Below, one piece after another: positions 1 through 7,364 of a DNA stretch of 8,837 nucleotides; the first letter of the stretch is position 1, and each line of letters opens with the position of its first letter. The translations under genes and the position numbers were made by a program. The DNA comes from Bacteroidia bacterium (GTDB taxonomy: Bacteria > Bacteroidota > Bacteroidia > Cytophagales > Cyclobacteriaceae), in assembly GCA_012031955.1 (NCBI GenBank), contig JAAURZ010000069.1, positions 1-8,837 on the forward strand, in the 5' to 3' direction. The notes beneath the pieces are model-generated. The model saw only the letters and a program-made list of their open reading frames with translations, did not search any database and was not told the DNA's origin.

Positions 1-1423
1 CGCCGAATACCTCATGCGTTGCGTAACTGATGTTGTCAAGTGTGCCGTTGAGGGCTGCACTGATAAGCGCACGCGTATAATTGAGGCTCATGCGTTTGCC
101 CACACCGTAGCATCCGCCCCGACCAGCCCGTGTTCACAAGCCACACGTTCACATTTGCTTCCTTCATTTTGCGACTTAGCATCTCGGCGTATCGCGTAGG
201 ATGCAGGGGCATGAACGGAGCGCCAAAGCAGGTTGAAAATGTCATGGTGGGTTCTGTGCGCCCGCCTCGGTGCCAGCTACCTTCGCCGTGTAACCGCTTA
301 TGAAGTGAAAGGCGGCCTGGCCGGGTGTAAGTTTGGAAATAGGTGGCAGCACCCCAAACGCATCGCATGTGAGAAAGAAGATGTTTTTGGGATGCCTGCC
401 TATAGAGGGCCTCGCTATATTGTTGATGTGTTCTATCGGGTAACTCACCCGCGTGTTCTCAGTAATTTTCTTATCGCTGAAGTCTACTTCGTTGAGTGTG
501 CCAGCCTTAAAGCCCACGTTTTCCAGCAGGGCACCAGGTCGTATTGCGTTGAAAATGTCCGGTTCTTTTTCTGCCGACAAATCAATTGTCTTAGCGTAGC
601 ATCCACCCTCGAAGTTGAATACTACATTGTCATCAGTCCATCCATGCTCGTCATCGCCGATCAACTTGCGGGCCGGGTCGGCCGAGAGTGTTGTCTTGCC
701 GGTACCTGAGAGGCCGAAGAAAATCGCCGTGTCGCCGTCTTTACCGGTGTTGGCGGAGCAATGCATGGCCAGCACATTTTTTTGATGCGGGAGAATAAAG
801 TTGAGGGCAGAGAATACGCCTTTCTTGATTTCGCCCGTATAGCCGCTGCCACCAACCAGAATGATTTTTCTCGTGAAGTCGATAATAGAGAAATTGTGTT
901 GCCTGGTGCCGTCAACTTCCGGATTTGCGCGGAAGCCCGGTGCGTTGAGAATAAGCCACTCGTGTTGAAAAGTTTTCAGTTCATCGGCAGCAGGGCGAAG
1001 GAACATGTTGGACACAAAAAGATTCGACCAGGGCAACTCCGTGATCACACGAAGATTCATCCGGTAGCGCATATCGGCGCATGCGTATACATCGCGCACA
1101 TAAAACTCTTTGCCGTTGAAGTAGGCAATCATCTTCCGGTAGAGGTTTTCAAACTTGTCAGAATCGAACGGAATGTTAAAGTTGTTCCACCACACCGCGT
1201 TCTCCGTCAATTGATCTTTCACTGTGAACTTGTCTTTCGGTGAGCGTCCGGTAAACTCACCTGTGTTGATGGCGATGGCGCCGCTGCTCGTCATTTTTGC
1301 CAATCCCATCTTCACAGAGATGCTTGCCAACTGATGGGGAGGGAGGTTCCAATGAGCCTTTCCTTCCTTGATCCCCAGGTCAGTCACCGACGTCTTTTCC
1401 GGTATTATTCCGAATTCCTGCAT
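1..1423 (-). CDS. pckA: ATP-dependent phosphoenolpyruvate carboxykinase, partial at the window edge, two frameshifts
   Basis: Cytosolic enzyme converting oxaloacetate plus ATP to PEP, CO2 and ADP, the first committed step of gluconeogenesis. Numbering from the ATG at 1423, visible family motifs are FTGRSPKD (R60, substrate binding), [11 protein letters not shown] (Y195, K201), MHCSAN (H221, metal ligand), the P-loop GLSGTGKTT (237-245), IGDDEHGW (D258) and TRVSYP (R325). About 474 residues are present; the family is about 530-540, so the C-terminal end lies beyond position 1. The frame breaks twice: one base is missing near 260/261 (after GTEAG, about residue 388), and one extra base sits in the C-run at 117-120 (after LVNTGWSG). 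Between them the protein continues in another frame as [13 protein letters not shown], and after the second it returns to the original frame as [18 protein letters not shown]. An upstream in-frame TTG at 1453 is rejected because it lies in the likely -7 promoter box. Identity is very secure; whether the copy is functional depends on whether the indels are real. Confidence 0.95.
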
Positions 1424-1450
1424 ACGATTTGTTTGGGTTTGATGAGGACA

Positions 1451-1458
1451 CAAAGCTA
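1451..1458 (-). promoter_or_regulatory. Candidate pckA -7 promoter box (TAnnTTTG type)
   Basis: On the minus strand this reads TAGCTTTG, an exact match to the Bacteroidota housekeeping -7 consensus TAnnTTTG. It lies 27 nt before the pckA ATG at 1423, giving a short leader of roughly 20 nt. A proper TTG -33 element at 19-21 nt spacing is not seen (only GTG or TGC at that distance), so the match is half of the consensus. It overlaps the alternative TTG start and argues for the ATG. Confidence 0.45.
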
Positions 1459-1578
1459 CCTAAAAATCCTTATTTTTGCACCGTTTCAATCGATTGCAAT
1501 AAAAATATTCTAAAAATATGGTTGTATTATTTCAGTTTGCTTAAATGATTTTATAGGCCTACTTTCACGCCTTTTCGA

Positions 1579-1591
1579 ACGAAAATTTCGT
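1579..1591. promoter_or_regulatory. 13-bp palindrome in the pckA/peptide-transporter divergent region
   Basis: ACGAAA-A-TTTCGT is a perfect inverted repeat with a single central base, ending 34 nt before the POT transporter ATG. The surrounding 200-bp region between the divergent genes is AT-rich and also contains a short ATTGCAAT palindrome (1493-1500) and a repeated AAAAATAT (1501-1508 and 1512-1519). This could be an operator or the core of a promoter for the transporter operon. No exact TAnnTTTG box was found on the plus strand here (TCAGTTTG at 1532-1539 is one mismatch away). Confidence 0.3.
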
Positions 1592-1625
1592 CTGTTATAA
1601 AATTTTAAAACCGACTATTCTCAGG

Positions 1626-3123
1626 ATGACAACTGGCAAAAGTTTCTTCGGTCACCCGCGCGGCCTGGCCACCCTCTTTTTCACTGAAATGTGGGAGCGT
1701 TTCAGCTACTATGGGATCGCGCGCTACTCTTATTATATATGACCAAGGAGATGTCGGAAGGAGGTATGGGGCTTTCCGTTGAAAAGGGTGGCGCGATCTA
1801 TGGCCTTTATACCATGTTCGTCTATCTGCTCGCTCTACCTGGTGGGTGGATTGCCGACAAATATTTTGGCTTGCGTAAAGCGATTTTTATTGGCGGCTGC
1901 ATCATTGCGTTGGGCCACGCCTGTCTTGCGATACCTTCTAATGAGACTTTTTTTCTTGGCCTCGCATTCATCGCGATAGGCACCGGGTTGCTGAAGCCAA
2001 ATATCAGTAGCACAGTGGGTGAACTCTATCCCGCCAGCGAGCAAGCCCGTCGCGACTCGGGTTTCACTATCTTTTATATGGGCATCAACATCGGCGCTTT
2101 TCTGTCGCCACTCATTACAAGTCCACTGGGTGAAAAGGTAAACTGGCACTACGGATTCGCAGCCGCAGGTGTGGGTATGGTAATAGGTTTGATCCAATAC
2201 AAACTCACAGAGAAATACATGGGCGAAGCAGGTCTTCATCCTGTAAAGAATCCCGACGCCGAACTGCAAACAAAAAGCGACCGTAGAATTCGAAATGGTA
2301 TTATAGTGTTTGTTGCAGCGTTTGTAGCTTTGGCAATTCTTATGTTCAGCGGCATGCTCGTGATCGATCCGGCGCCAATTGCCAGGTGGTTTGCCGTGAT
2401 ATTGCTCACTACTGTTACATTGTATTTCACTTACATTTTTGTTTTTGAGAAGCTGACCGAAGAAGAAAAAAAGAAAGTTGCAGCCATCCCCGTGTTTTTC
2501 GTGATGTGCGCATTGTTCTACGGGGGTTACGAACAACAAGGGTCCTCACTCAACCTGTTCACCGATCAATACACGGATCTCAGAATGTTCGGCATGACCA
2601 TTCCAGCCGGTGTGTTTCAGTCGGTGTCGCCATTTTATGTGTTTGTTTTCGCTCCTATGTTCGCGTGGTTGTGGATTAAACTTTCTAACCGCAATCTGAA
2701 TCCTACCACTACCGTCAAGCTCGCGCTTGGCCCTATCTTTATGGGCCTTGGTTTTGTAGCCATGATCGGTGCGTCGATGGTGTGGCTCGGCGGCAGTGCG
2801 GCAAGCCCGTGGTGGCTCATGCTCACCTACCTGCTGCATACTTTTGGTGAAATATGTTTGTACCCGGTGGTTCTCAGCGCCGTCACCAAACTTTCGCCGC
2901 AGCGCTGGTAGGTCAGATGATGGGTATTATCTTCATGGCGCTGGCACTCGGCAACCTGGTGGCAGGCTTGATTGCAGGTAGCTTCGACAGCGCAGCCATC
3001 AAAGCAGATCCGCACTTGTTGGTGGACTTCTTCTGGAAGGTCGCCAGGGTGATGCTGATCGCAGGTGTGGTGGGCGTCCTCATCAGTAAGCCCATGCGCA
3101 AGCTGATGGGCGAAGTGCGCTAG
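1626..3123 (+). CDS. POT/PTR family (MFS) peptide transporter, two frameshifts
   Basis: Inner-membrane proton-coupled importer of di- and tripeptides. From the ATG at 1626 the protein starts [19 protein letters not shown] and carries the POT signature ExxERFxYYG at residues 21-30 ([10 protein letters not shown]), then [17 protein letters not shown] and [10 protein letters not shown], the two other hallmark PTR2 motifs. Many hydrophobic segments follow, ending near [25 protein letters not shown]. The frame is broken twice by apparent single-base deletions: near 1717/1718, where GGG AT CGC should read GGG ATG CGC (G-M-R-A-L-L), and near 2904/2905, where CAG CG CTG GTA should read Q-R-L-V-G-Q. 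Restoring both gives 499 residues, a normal POT length. As written, translation from 1626 stops at about codon 38, within 30 nt of the first break. The gene is followed 54 nt later by an OPT transporter on the same strand, suggesting a peptide-uptake operon. Substrate is inferred from the family; no SD is visible. Confidence 0.92.
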
Positions 3124-3138
3124 AAACAGACTAATCTC

Positions 3139-3152
3139 CCTCCGAAAGGAGG
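3139..3152 (+). promoter_or_regulatory. GNRA-capped hairpin containing an SD-like GGAGG, upstream of the OPT gene
   Basis: CCTCC-GAAA-GGAGG forms a perfect 5-bp GC-rich stem with a GAAA tetraloop in the 54-nt gap between the two transporter genes. The 3' arm is part of AGGAGGT, a Shine-Dalgarno-like sequence, but it lies 25 nt before the OPT ATG, too far for standard use. No U-tract follows, so this is not a typical terminator. A role in mRNA stability or translation of the downstream gene is inference. Confidence 0.35.
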
Positions 3153-3177
3153 TACCTATAAACCTAACCTGTGTCTC

Positions 3178-5214
3178 ATGCAAGAGAAGACGTTTAAGCC
3201 CTATGTCGCTCCGGAACAGAATGTGGCGGAGTTCACCATCAAATCAGTGCTACTTGGCGCCGTATTCGGCATCATCTTCGGGTGTTCGACAGTGTACCTG
3301 GCGATTAAGGCCGGCCTCACCGTGTCGGCGTCGATACCCATCGCCGTCATAGCAATCACACTCGGTCGCAAACTGCTTCGCACCACTATTCTCGAAAACA
3401 ACATCATACAAACAACAGGCTCGGCAGGTGAGTCAATTGCCGCAGGTGTGGCGTTCACCCTACCAGGCTTCCTGTTTCTTTCCACTGATGCAAACGGCGT
3501 GGTAGTGGGGGCCTCGTATTTCAATTACTTCACCATCTTTATTCTCGCTGCCATCGGTGGCATGCTGGGCACGTTGATGATGATACCACTGCGCCGATCA
3601 CTCATTGTGAAAGAGCACGGCACGCTCCCTTATCCTGAGGGCACGGCGTGTGCGTCGGTGCTGCAGGCAGGTGAGAAAGGCGGTGTGTTTGCTCAGACTG
3701 CTTTCATCGGCATGGGCGTGGCGTTCTTATACGCCATGTTGCAAAAGGTATTTCATTTTATTTCAGAAACGCCCGCATTCGTCACCAAGCAGGCCAACAA
3801 ATTCTGGCCATCGGCAACCATCAATGGTGAGATTACACCAGAGTATCTTGGTGTCGGCTACATCATCGGTCCGGTAATTTCAGGCGTGCTGTTCGCGGGA
3901 TCGGTGCTGGCGTGGTGGGCGATCATTCCGTTGTTGGCCACGCTCATTCCATTTGATACAGTAGCCGACCAGTTGGTTCGCCTTGGTTACTTGCATGACG
4001 TCAATACCGCAGGCGGACAAGGGACATGGGACCCTGTAACGCACACTTTCGCCAACCCAGGTCGTGCACTGTACTTTGCCTACATCAGGCAGATCGGAGC
4101 CGGTGCTGTTGCAACCGGCGGATTTATCACACTTATAAAAACTTTGCCCACCATTGTTTCTTCTTTCAAAGAAAGTGTCGCATCGCTGAAGGACAAGGGA
4201 GCTGCCAGTATTTCACGTACCGAACGAGACATCTCCTTCAAGTATGTAATTTTCGGGAGTATTGCGCTCGCAGCAATCATCGCTGCGTTGCCCAACATTC
4301 CAGCGGAAGGCGTGATGCAACGAGTTCTGATGGGCGTGTTGGTGGTAGCATTTGGATTCTTTTTCGTCACCGTCTCAAGCCGGATTGTGGGGCTGGTGGG
4401 AAATAGTAACAATCCGATCTCCGGTATGACCATCGCTACACTCATGGGCACATGCCTGATCTTCACGGCTGTGGGCTGGACGGGCAAGGTGTACGAACCA
4501 ATGGTGTTGGTGGTGGCGGGTATGATATGCATAGCCGCATCGTGCGCGGGTGCAACGTCTCAAGACTTGAAATCGGGGTACATTGTCGGATCGACGCCGA
4601 TCAACCAGCAGCTTGCGTTATTCGTGGGTGCCATTGTTTCGTCTGTTGCTATCGGACTCGTAGTGCTCATCCTGGATACGCCAACGCCTGACCTTGTGGA
4701 GCAAGGATTTACAGAGCATGCAATAGGCAGCACCAAGTTCCCCGCGCCTCAGGCTACACTGATGGCCACGCTTACAAAGGGTATCTTGTCATTCAACCTC
4801 GACTGGCAATTTGTGATCGTGGGCGTATTCATAGCGCTCACATTAGAATTGTGTAATATAAAGGCGCTGGCATTCGCTATTGGATTATATCTCCCGCTTT
4901 CCACTACGCTTCCCATTTTTGCCGGCGGCGCAGTGAAGGGCATTATCGACGCGCGCCGCAAACGCAACAACGAAGGTGCCGATGACGATGAACTGGGTAA
5001 AGGAAATTTATTTGCCACCGGCCTGATTGCGGGGGGAGCGATTACCGGTGTTGTGGTCGCAGTGTTGCAGGTATTCTTCTACGACGCGCTCGATAAGATT
5101 AGCCTGGAAGAACCGCTGACGTCGGTGTTAGGTCAAGGTGGCTATATGATTCTGGGTGCTGTGTGCTTCTTCAGCCTGGCATCCATGCTGTACCGTTACG
5201 CGATCAAGAAATAA
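3178..5214 (+). CDS. OPT family oligopeptide transporter
   Basis: Multi-pass inner-membrane transporter of the OPT family (bacterial branch), 678 residues, a usual length. Family-typical stretches are visible in order: VYLAIKAGLTVSASIPIAV (about residues 39-57), ENNIIQTTGSAGESIAAG (73-90), LPYPEGTACA (150-159), GNSNNPISGMTIATL (408-422) and QDLKSGYIVGSTPINQQ (462-478). A polar stretch around SSFKESVASLKDKGAASISRT is a likely cytoplasmic loop. The frame is intact from start to stop. The ATG at 3178 is the first in-frame Met, directly before the conserved FKPYVAPEQNVAEFTIKS. It is probably cotranscribed with the POT gene upstream and ends at a terminator hairpin. OPT proteins move oligopeptides or, in some branches, metal-chelate complexes; the POT neighbour favours peptides, but iron-siderophore or metal-chelate transport cannot be excluded. 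Confidence 0.93.
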   Translation: MQEKTFKPYVAPEQNVAEFTIKSVLLGAVFGIIFGCSTVYLAIKAGLTVSASIPIAVIAITLGRKLLRTTILENNIIQTTGSAGESIAAGVAFTLPGFLFLSTDANGVVVGASYFNYFTIFILAAIGGMLGTLMMIPLRRSLIVKEHGTLPYPEGTACASVLQAGEKGGVFAQTAFIGMGVAFLYAMLQKVFHFISETPAFVTKQANKFWPSATINGEITPEYLGVGYIIGPVISGVLFAGSVLAWWAIIPLLATLIPFDTVADQLVRLGYLHDVNTAGGQGTWDPVTHTFANPGRALYFAYIRQIGAGAVATGGFITLIKTLPTIVSSFKESVASLKDKGAASISRTERDISFKYVIFGSIALAAIIAALPNIPAEGVMQRVLMGVLVVAFGFFFVTVSSRIVGLVGNSNNPISGMTIATLMGTCLIFTAVGWTGKVYEPMVLVVAGMICIAASCAGATSQDLKSGYIVGSTPINQQLALFVGAIVSSVAIGLVVLILDTPTPDLVEQGFTEHAIGSTKFPAPQATLMATLTKGILSFNLDWQFVIVGVFIALTLELCNIKALAFAIGLYLPLSTTLPIFAGGAVKGIIDARRKRNNEGADDDELGKGNLFATGLIAGGAITGVVVAVLQVFFYDALDKISLEEPLTSVLGQGGYMILGAVCFFSLASMLYRYAIKK

Positions 5215-5236
5215 TCTTCAACCACAAAGGATAAAT

Positions 5237-5264
5237 AACGCCAGAGCCAAACGGCTCTGGCGTT
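5237..5264. terminator. Bidirectional intrinsic terminator between convergent genes
   Basis: A perfect 12-bp stem, AACGCCAGAGCC and GGCTCTGGCGTT, encloses the 4-base loop AAAC. On the plus strand it is followed by CTCATTTTTC, a short T-tract, and on the minus strand by ATTTATCC. It lies 22 nt after the OPT stop and 15 nt beyond the end of the SDR gene, so it can end transcription from both sides. Confidence 0.85.
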
Positions 5265-5279
5265 CTCATTTTTCGCCAA

Positions 5280-6032
5280 TTAGAATGTAATGGCCTTTCC
5301 CCCGTCGACGCTTATTTCGCCGCCCGTCATAAAGGCACTGTCAGAAGAAGAGAGAAACAAAGCAGCTTGTGCAACATCCGATGGATCGCCAAAACGCTTC
5401 AGTGGTACTTTTGCCTGCACACCGGCTGCAAACTCTTTCAACCCTTCTTCGGGAATACCCATCTTGCTATAAATCGGCGTGTTGATCGGGCCGGGGCTGA
5501 TGCTGTTCACACGAATGTTCTTGTCCGCGAGTTCTATCGCCAGTGTTTTTCCCAAAGACAAAATTGCGCCTTTAGAAGCCGAGTACGAAGAACTGCTGGC
5601 CAGTCCGCTGTGAACCAGGATGGTGGAGTTTAGTATAACGGAACCACCTTCATTTATCAGCGGGAGGAGACCCTGCAATGTGAAGTACACGCCCTTGAAA
5701 TTGATATTGAATGTGTTGTCGAAGAGTTCTTCGGTGGTCTGATCGAATGGCGCGAACTGCGCAACACCCGCGTTGGCGAACACGATGTCGATGGAGGTTG
5801 TGACTTTGGAAACTTCGCCGTGTAGCGCTTTTACGTCTTTCATGATTCCGGCGTCCGACACGATGCCGAACGCGTTCTTGCCGAGAGCGTCGACGGTTTG
5901 CTTCACGGCGTCGGTGCGTCGCCCGGTAATAATCACTTTGGCGCCCTCGCGGAGAAATAGTTCTGCAGTTGCCAGGCCAATGCCGCTGTTGCCGCCCGTT
6001 ATAAGGGCGGTCTTTCCTTCAAGTTTGTTCAT
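5280..6032 (-). CDS. Short-chain dehydrogenase/reductase (SDR) family oxidoreductase
   Basis: Classical SDR of 250 residues, the usual length. Seen from the ATG at 6032: cofactor motif TGGNSGIG (12-19), NAG (87-89), and the catalytic tetrad N111 (in NFKG), S136, Y150 and K154 (YSASK), then the PGPINTP loop (180-186) and a C-terminal GGEISVDGG. Arg38-Arg39 at the end of the second beta strand (ITGRR) suggests NADP(H) rather than NAD(H). The substrate cannot be told from sequence. The start MNKLEGKTALITGG is the family norm; an in-frame GTG at 6062 would add ten residues but falls within an inverted repeat and is not favoured. The gene follows an AraC-family regulator on the same strand (101-nt gap) and converges on the OPT gene across a shared terminator. 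Cytosolic; no signal peptide. Confidence 0.93.
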   Translation of the reverse strand: MNKLEGKTALITGGNSGIGLATAELFLREGAKVIITGRRTDAVKQTVDALGKNAFGIVSDAGIMKDVKALHGEVSKVTTSIDIVFANAGVAQFAPFDQTTEELFDNTFNINFKGVYFTLQGLLPLINEGGSVILNSTILVHSGLASSSSYSASKGAILSLGKTLAIELADKNIRVNSISPGPINTPIYSKMGIPEEGLKEFAAGVQAKVPLKRFGDPSDVAQAALFLSSSDSAFMTGGEISVDGGKAITF

Positions 6033-6035
6033 AAT

Positions 6036-6065
6036 TTTGTGAATGAGTTGTAAATGATTCACAAA
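6036..6065 (-). promoter_or_regulatory. 9-bp inverted repeat with internal direct repeat at the SDR start
   Basis: TTTGTGAAT (6036-6044), a 12-bp spacer, then ATTCACAAA (6057-6065) form a perfect inverted repeat ending 3 nt before the SDR ATG. A related unit also occurs as a direct repeat: TTGTGAATGA (6037-6046) and TTGTAAATGA (6048-6057), 9 of 10 identical and 11 bp apart, so three copies of one half-site overlap here. It could be an operator for the neighbouring AraC regulator or, in the mRNA, a hairpin that hides the start codon. The structure is directly visible; its function is inferred. Confidence 0.5.
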
Positions 6066-6133
6066 GATGAACCGGCGTGCAAGGACAAAACTGGTCTGAA
6101 AAATCAGAAGTGGTTTTTTTCGATCACCAAATT

Positions 6134-7009
6134 CTAGACGAGCACGGCTTTTCTCATTTGCATCAGGTACTGCTTGGGTGCAATGCCAAACCTTTTGTGA
6201 AATGCCTTGATAAAATGGGACACGTCCTCGTATCCCACCTCTGCCGCCACATCAGAGATGTGAATCTGGTTATTAACGAGAAGCTCCCGGGCCTTGGCCA
6301 ACCGTTTGTCAATGAGCCATTGCTTCGGCGAAATCCCAAACTGTGAGATAAAGTCTCTTCGAAACGACGACAGACTCCGGCCGGTAAGATAGGCATAGTC
6401 GGCAATGCCCAGCGGTTTGCTGAAGTTGACTTCCATAAAAGCGCGAAGGCTTCGCCGCTCCTTATTATTGAGCGTAGCGAGTGCACCAAGGAAACAGTCA
6501 GTAGGCGTGGCTTTGGACATTAGGTGGAGAAATTCGAGCAATTTCATGCGAGTTATATGCCGGTTCGCGCTGCCATCGCCATACAGGCTAAGCAACGACC
6601 GGGTGAACTCTTTGATCGGCTCCGTCACGTCCATCAGCAAATGACTGACACATTTTTGCCGGTTGCATTTAAGTTGTATGGAATTGATGAATTCCGTAAT
6701 GATGTCCTCCGTGAAGAAAAAGACGACCGCCTCAAAGGCGTCGTCGTCCGGAATGATGTCGCTAATGCTATACAATCCCTTCGGCAGAAATATCATTTGT
6801 CCCTCTTTTACCACTGTAAGCAGTCCGTTGTCGTTTTCCGCGCGAAGGTGGCCTTTGAGCACCATCGTAATGGCATGGGTGGAAACATACCCTTCTTTAT
6901 GAACAACCTGCCGGCTAATGCGCTTGTGAATAATGCACGAAAGGCCGTCAACGAGCACTTTTTTAACATCGGGACTTTGGTAAAACAACTGGGGCAGAAT
7001 TTTAAGCAT
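6134..7009 (-). CDS. AraC family transcriptional regulator
   Basis: DNA-binding regulator of 291 residues. The C-terminal third (about 185-285) holds the two helix-turn-helix units of the AraC/XylS fold: LGIADYAYLTGRSLSSFRRDF (about 200-220) and ISDVAAEVGYEDVSHFIKAF (251-270), followed by the typical FGIAPKQYL. The N-terminal 1-110 is a cupin-like sensing region (STHAITMVLKGHLRAEN, then EGQMIFLPKGLYSISD), resembling regulators of the ExsA-like N-domain type. The ligand is unknown. The ATG at 7009 has no SD, common in this phylum. It lies directly upstream of the SDR gene on the same strand, and the intergenic inverted repeat before that gene is a reasonable target. The pair therefore looks like a regulator with its own target gene, though co-transcription is also possible. 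Confidence 0.92.
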   Translation of the reverse strand: MLKILPQLFYQSPDVKKVLVDGLSCIIHKRISRQVVHKEGYVSTHAITMVLKGHLRAENDNGLLTVVKEGQMIFLPKGLYSISDIIPDDDAFEAVVFFFTEDIITEFINSIQLKCNRQKCVSHLLMDVTEPIKEFTRSLLSLYGDGSANRHITRMKLLEFLHLMSKATPTDCFLGALATLNNKERRSLRAFMEVNFSKPLGIADYAYLTGRSLSSFRRDFISQFGISPKQWLIDKRLAKARELLVNNQIHISDVAAEVGYEDVSHFIKAFHKRFGIAPKQYLMQMRKAVLV

Positions 7010-7364
7010 AAGTGAAATTAACGGGTAGTGCGTTGGGTTAATGGTCTAAATTTCAAAAAGTTGTGTTTTTCGGCCAGGAAATGGGCTCCGCGTCCATCAT
7101 TCATGAATATTAACCAACCTAGGGGTTGATTGATTCCTAAAGGCAAAATTTAGCATAATCGCTATAAACCTTACATGTCACGAACGGCTGTCGGCAGGAT
7201 GCCTCTGTTGACCCGTTTTTAGCCTGCGCGACATTTCGCGTTGTTCTGCGATATTTCGCGAGCTGGTTCGCGGCATGTTTAAAAATCATGCACTCCAGGC
7301 CCACTTTGTGTCGGCACACGGTTTGATAAATAATGCGCCATCAAACACTAACCGATCACAGGGT
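7010..7364. other. Intergenic region between the divergent AraC and porin genes
   Basis: No convincing gene is seen in these 355 bases. Visible elements are GGTTAAT (7036-7042) with its complement ATTAACC (7109-7115), a 10-bp palindrome ATTCATGAAT (7099-7108), CAACC-TAGG-GGTTG (7115-7128), and the GCGA-N4-TCGC repeats at 7227-7272. No exact TAnnTTTG promoter box was found on either strand. An in-frame ATG at 7275 could extend the porin by 30 residues, but that extension is not signal-peptide-like. Confidence 0.5.
7227..7272. repeat. Tandem operator-like inverted repeats upstream of the porin gene
   Basis: Two near-identical units, GCGACATTTCGCG (7228-7240) and GCGATATTTCGCG (7248-7260), match at 12 of 13 bases and start exactly 20 bp apart, about two helical turns. 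Each is itself an inverted repeat, GCGA-N4-TCGC, and the first extends to CGCGA-N4-TCGCG. A third TTCGCG at 7267-7272 can pair with CGCGA at 7257-7261. Such phased dyads are typical of protein-binding sites; the binding protein is unknown. Confidence 0.45.

Noticed and set aside
233..1243. Plus-strand open frames of about 160 codons opposite pckA
   Set aside because: They lie antisense to a strongly conserved gene, show no recognisable domain, and have the composition expected from the reverse reading of pckA codons.
1424..1453. Upstream TTG start for pckA
   Set aside because: It would overlap the likely TAGCTTTG -7 box and adds residues (CPHQTQTNR) not typical of the family; the ATG at 1423 gives the usual N-terminus.
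1835..2539. Minus-strand open frame of 234 codons opposite the POT gene
   Set aside because: Its sequence is rich in Cys, His and Gln with no domain pattern, while the plus strand encodes clear POT motifs. It is a shadow of that gene.
113..2911. Programmed ribosomal frameshifting in pckA or the POT gene
   Set aside because: No slippery heptamer with a downstream structure was seen at any of the four sites, four sites in two genes would be required, and neither family is known to use it.
6033..6062. Upstream GTG start for the SDR gene
   Set aside because: It would add ten residues before the canonical MNKLEGKTALITGG start and its codons would lie in the inverted repeat.
6095..6108. TCTGA-AAAA-TCAGA hairpin between the SDR and AraC genes
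   Set aside because: The 5-bp AT-rich stem is weak and lacks a convincing T-tract on the minus strand, so it is not supported as a terminator.
6524..7015. Plus-strand open frame of 163 codons opposite the AraC gene
   Set aside because: It is antisense to a well-supported regulator and has no recognisable family features.
7275..7364. Earlier ATG for the porin gene
   Set aside because: The extra 30 residues are polar and would bury the signal peptide inside the chain.
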